Shown: piece after piece, positions 4,586 through 5,245 of the stretch
How positions within the stretch are numbered: position 1 is the first letter of the stretch
Layout: each line of letters opens with the position of its first letter
NCBI GenBank assembly: GCA_026388915.1
Contig: JAPLIW010000806.1
Location: 1 to 5,245 of the forward strand
Reading direction: 5' to 3'
DNA length: 5,245 nt
Origin: Deltaproteobacteria bacterium
GTDB lineage: Bacteria > Desulfobacterota > SM23-61
Made by a program: the position numbers and the translations under genes
The notes under the pieces: model-generated
What the model was told of the DNA's origin: nothing
The model's database searches: none
The model's input: the letters and a program-made list of their open reading frames with translations, nothing else

Positions 4586-5245
4586 CTAATTGCTCTGTGC
4601 CCTCTGTGGCAAAAAATGCCTTTTTTCTTTTTCCCGTAGTTGATTCACCAAAATATGGGCCTGACGAAGCGGCTCGGGAATCCTGTACCCCCGGCAAAGG
4701 GAGAGGACCATTCGCACGCTGCCTTGCATATCCATCTTGTGCCCGGGAGAGACATAAACGGGTTTCACCCCGGCGCGGGTCCGCACGATCATCCCTACCG
4801 TTCGCTCCCCCTCCATCAGAGGAACAAAGCTTCCCTGCTCCAGTCCGGGTTCCGCTTCCTTTCCGAAAAGGCGGCTTTTGGCGCAGCCGATGGAGGGCAG
4901 GTCCAGGAGGATTCCCATGTGAGCGGCAATCCCCATGGAGCGCGGGTGGGCGATTCCCTGGCCGTCCATCAATATCAGGTCGGGACGGGTTTTGAGTTTG
5001 GAAAAAGCCTTCACCAGGGGCGGCCCTTCCCGGAACGAAAGAAGGCCCGGGATGTAGGGGAAAGAGGCGGTTCCTCGGGCGAAGGCTCTTTCCTGAACCG
5101 CCAGATCAGGGTAGGAGAAGAGGAGAAAGGCGGCGTACATTTTTTTATCGTTAAGGTTGTAAGAGACATCCGCGGCGGCGATCGTTTTGAGGGGCGCTCT
5201 CGGCGGCCTGAGCCGGAGCCTTTTCCGAAGCTCTTCCTGAATCCG
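4586..5245 (-). CDS. nfi: Endonuclease V (deoxyinosine 3' endonuclease), N-terminus cut by window
   Basis: Endonuclease V recognises deoxyinosine, the product of adenine deamination, in DNA and nicks the strand near it (at the second phosphodiester bond 3' of the lesion), starting alternative excision repair; it is cytoplasmic and needs magnesium. The frame is open to the right edge, giving 219 residues of about 225-230 expected, so only a few N-terminal residues and the start codon are missing. In fragment numbering, the catalytic aspartate D26 lies in AAADVSYN, E73 in YIPGLLSFREGP and D94 in LILMDGQGIAHPRSMG; the spacings agree with my recollection of the characterised enzymes. IGCAKSRLFGK, the conserved lysine loop, and PVYVSPGHKMDM are also present. 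The methionine at 5140 is internal: starting there would lose D26. The last about 11 residues (RHFLPQRAQSN) are encoded by a short CACAGAG repeat and extend past the usual end. The gene appears intact within the window. Confidence 0.95.
   Translation of the reverse strand, partial: RIQEELRKRLRLRPPRAPLKTIAAADVSYNLNDKKMYAAFLLFSYPDLAVQERAFARGTASFPYIPGLLSFREGPPLVKAFSKLKTRPDLILMDGQGIAHPRSMGIAAHMGILLDLPSIGCAKSRLFGKEAEPGLEQGSFVPLMEGERTVGMIVRTRAGVKPVYVSPGHKMDMQGSVRMVLSLCRGYRIPEPLRQAHILVNQLREKEKRHFLPQRAQSN
4593..4610. repeat. CTCTGTG nonamer tandem repeat under the nfi 3' end
   Basis: Two adjacent nonamers, CTCTGTGCC (4593-4601) and CTCTGTGGC (4602-4610), match at 8 of 9 positions; on the minus strand they read as CACAGAG repeats. 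I recall CACAGAG-type arrays as common intergenic debris in several environmental lineages. Here the array is read in frame as the end of endonuclease V. Confidence 0.55.

Noticed and set aside
4435..4995. Plus-strand 186-residue open frame opposite nfi
   Set aside because: It starts inside the repeat element and then runs antisense to a clear endonuclease V; the composition is Pro/Arg/Ser-rich, typical of a shadow frame.

Overview
The window looks like a bacterial chromosome segment of mixed, fairly GC-rich composition, most plausibly from a Desulfobacterota/Deltaproteobacteria-like or other anaerobic lineage. That guess rests on the aldo/keto reductase with a C-terminal 4Fe-4S ferredoxin domain, the IS91-type remnant and the many short palindromic repeats. 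The taxonomic placement is inference; no rRNA or other marker gene is present.

Left part (about 1-650): the decayed C-terminal half of an IS91-family transposase on the minus strand. It lacks its catalytic N-terminal part and is frameshifted where a 29-nt palindromic repeat unit sits inside it. Middle-left (about 670-2105): a plus-strand two-gene locus encoding a small winged-helix-like protein and an AbiEii-type nucleotidyltransferase, overlapping by 10 bp and laid out like a toxin-antitoxin or abortive-infection module. Its control region carries two copies of an ATTCGC/GCGAAT operator-like site. One copy exactly fills the 17-bp spacer of a good sigma70-type promoter whose start point would fall at the ATG, so the message may be leaderless. 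A strong hairpin follows the second gene.

Right part (2199-5245): four minus-strand genes. Read in their direction they are endonuclease V (nfi, cut by the right edge), a 4Fe-4S aldo/keto reductase, a small four-helix membrane protein and a DinB-like metal-binding four-helix protein. The last two form a likely operon. Between nfi and the reductase lies a 158-bp MITE-like element with 30-bp terminal inverted repeats and two nested REP-type hairpins. Between the reductase and the membrane gene lies another palindromic repeat that probably also acts as a terminator.

The genes do not form one pathway. The nucleotidyltransferase module is the accessory part, lying directly beside a broken transposase; the minus-strand genes look like ordinary repair and housekeeping functions separated by repeats. 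The most interesting points are the TA-like module with its promoter-embedded double operator, and the nested repeat element.
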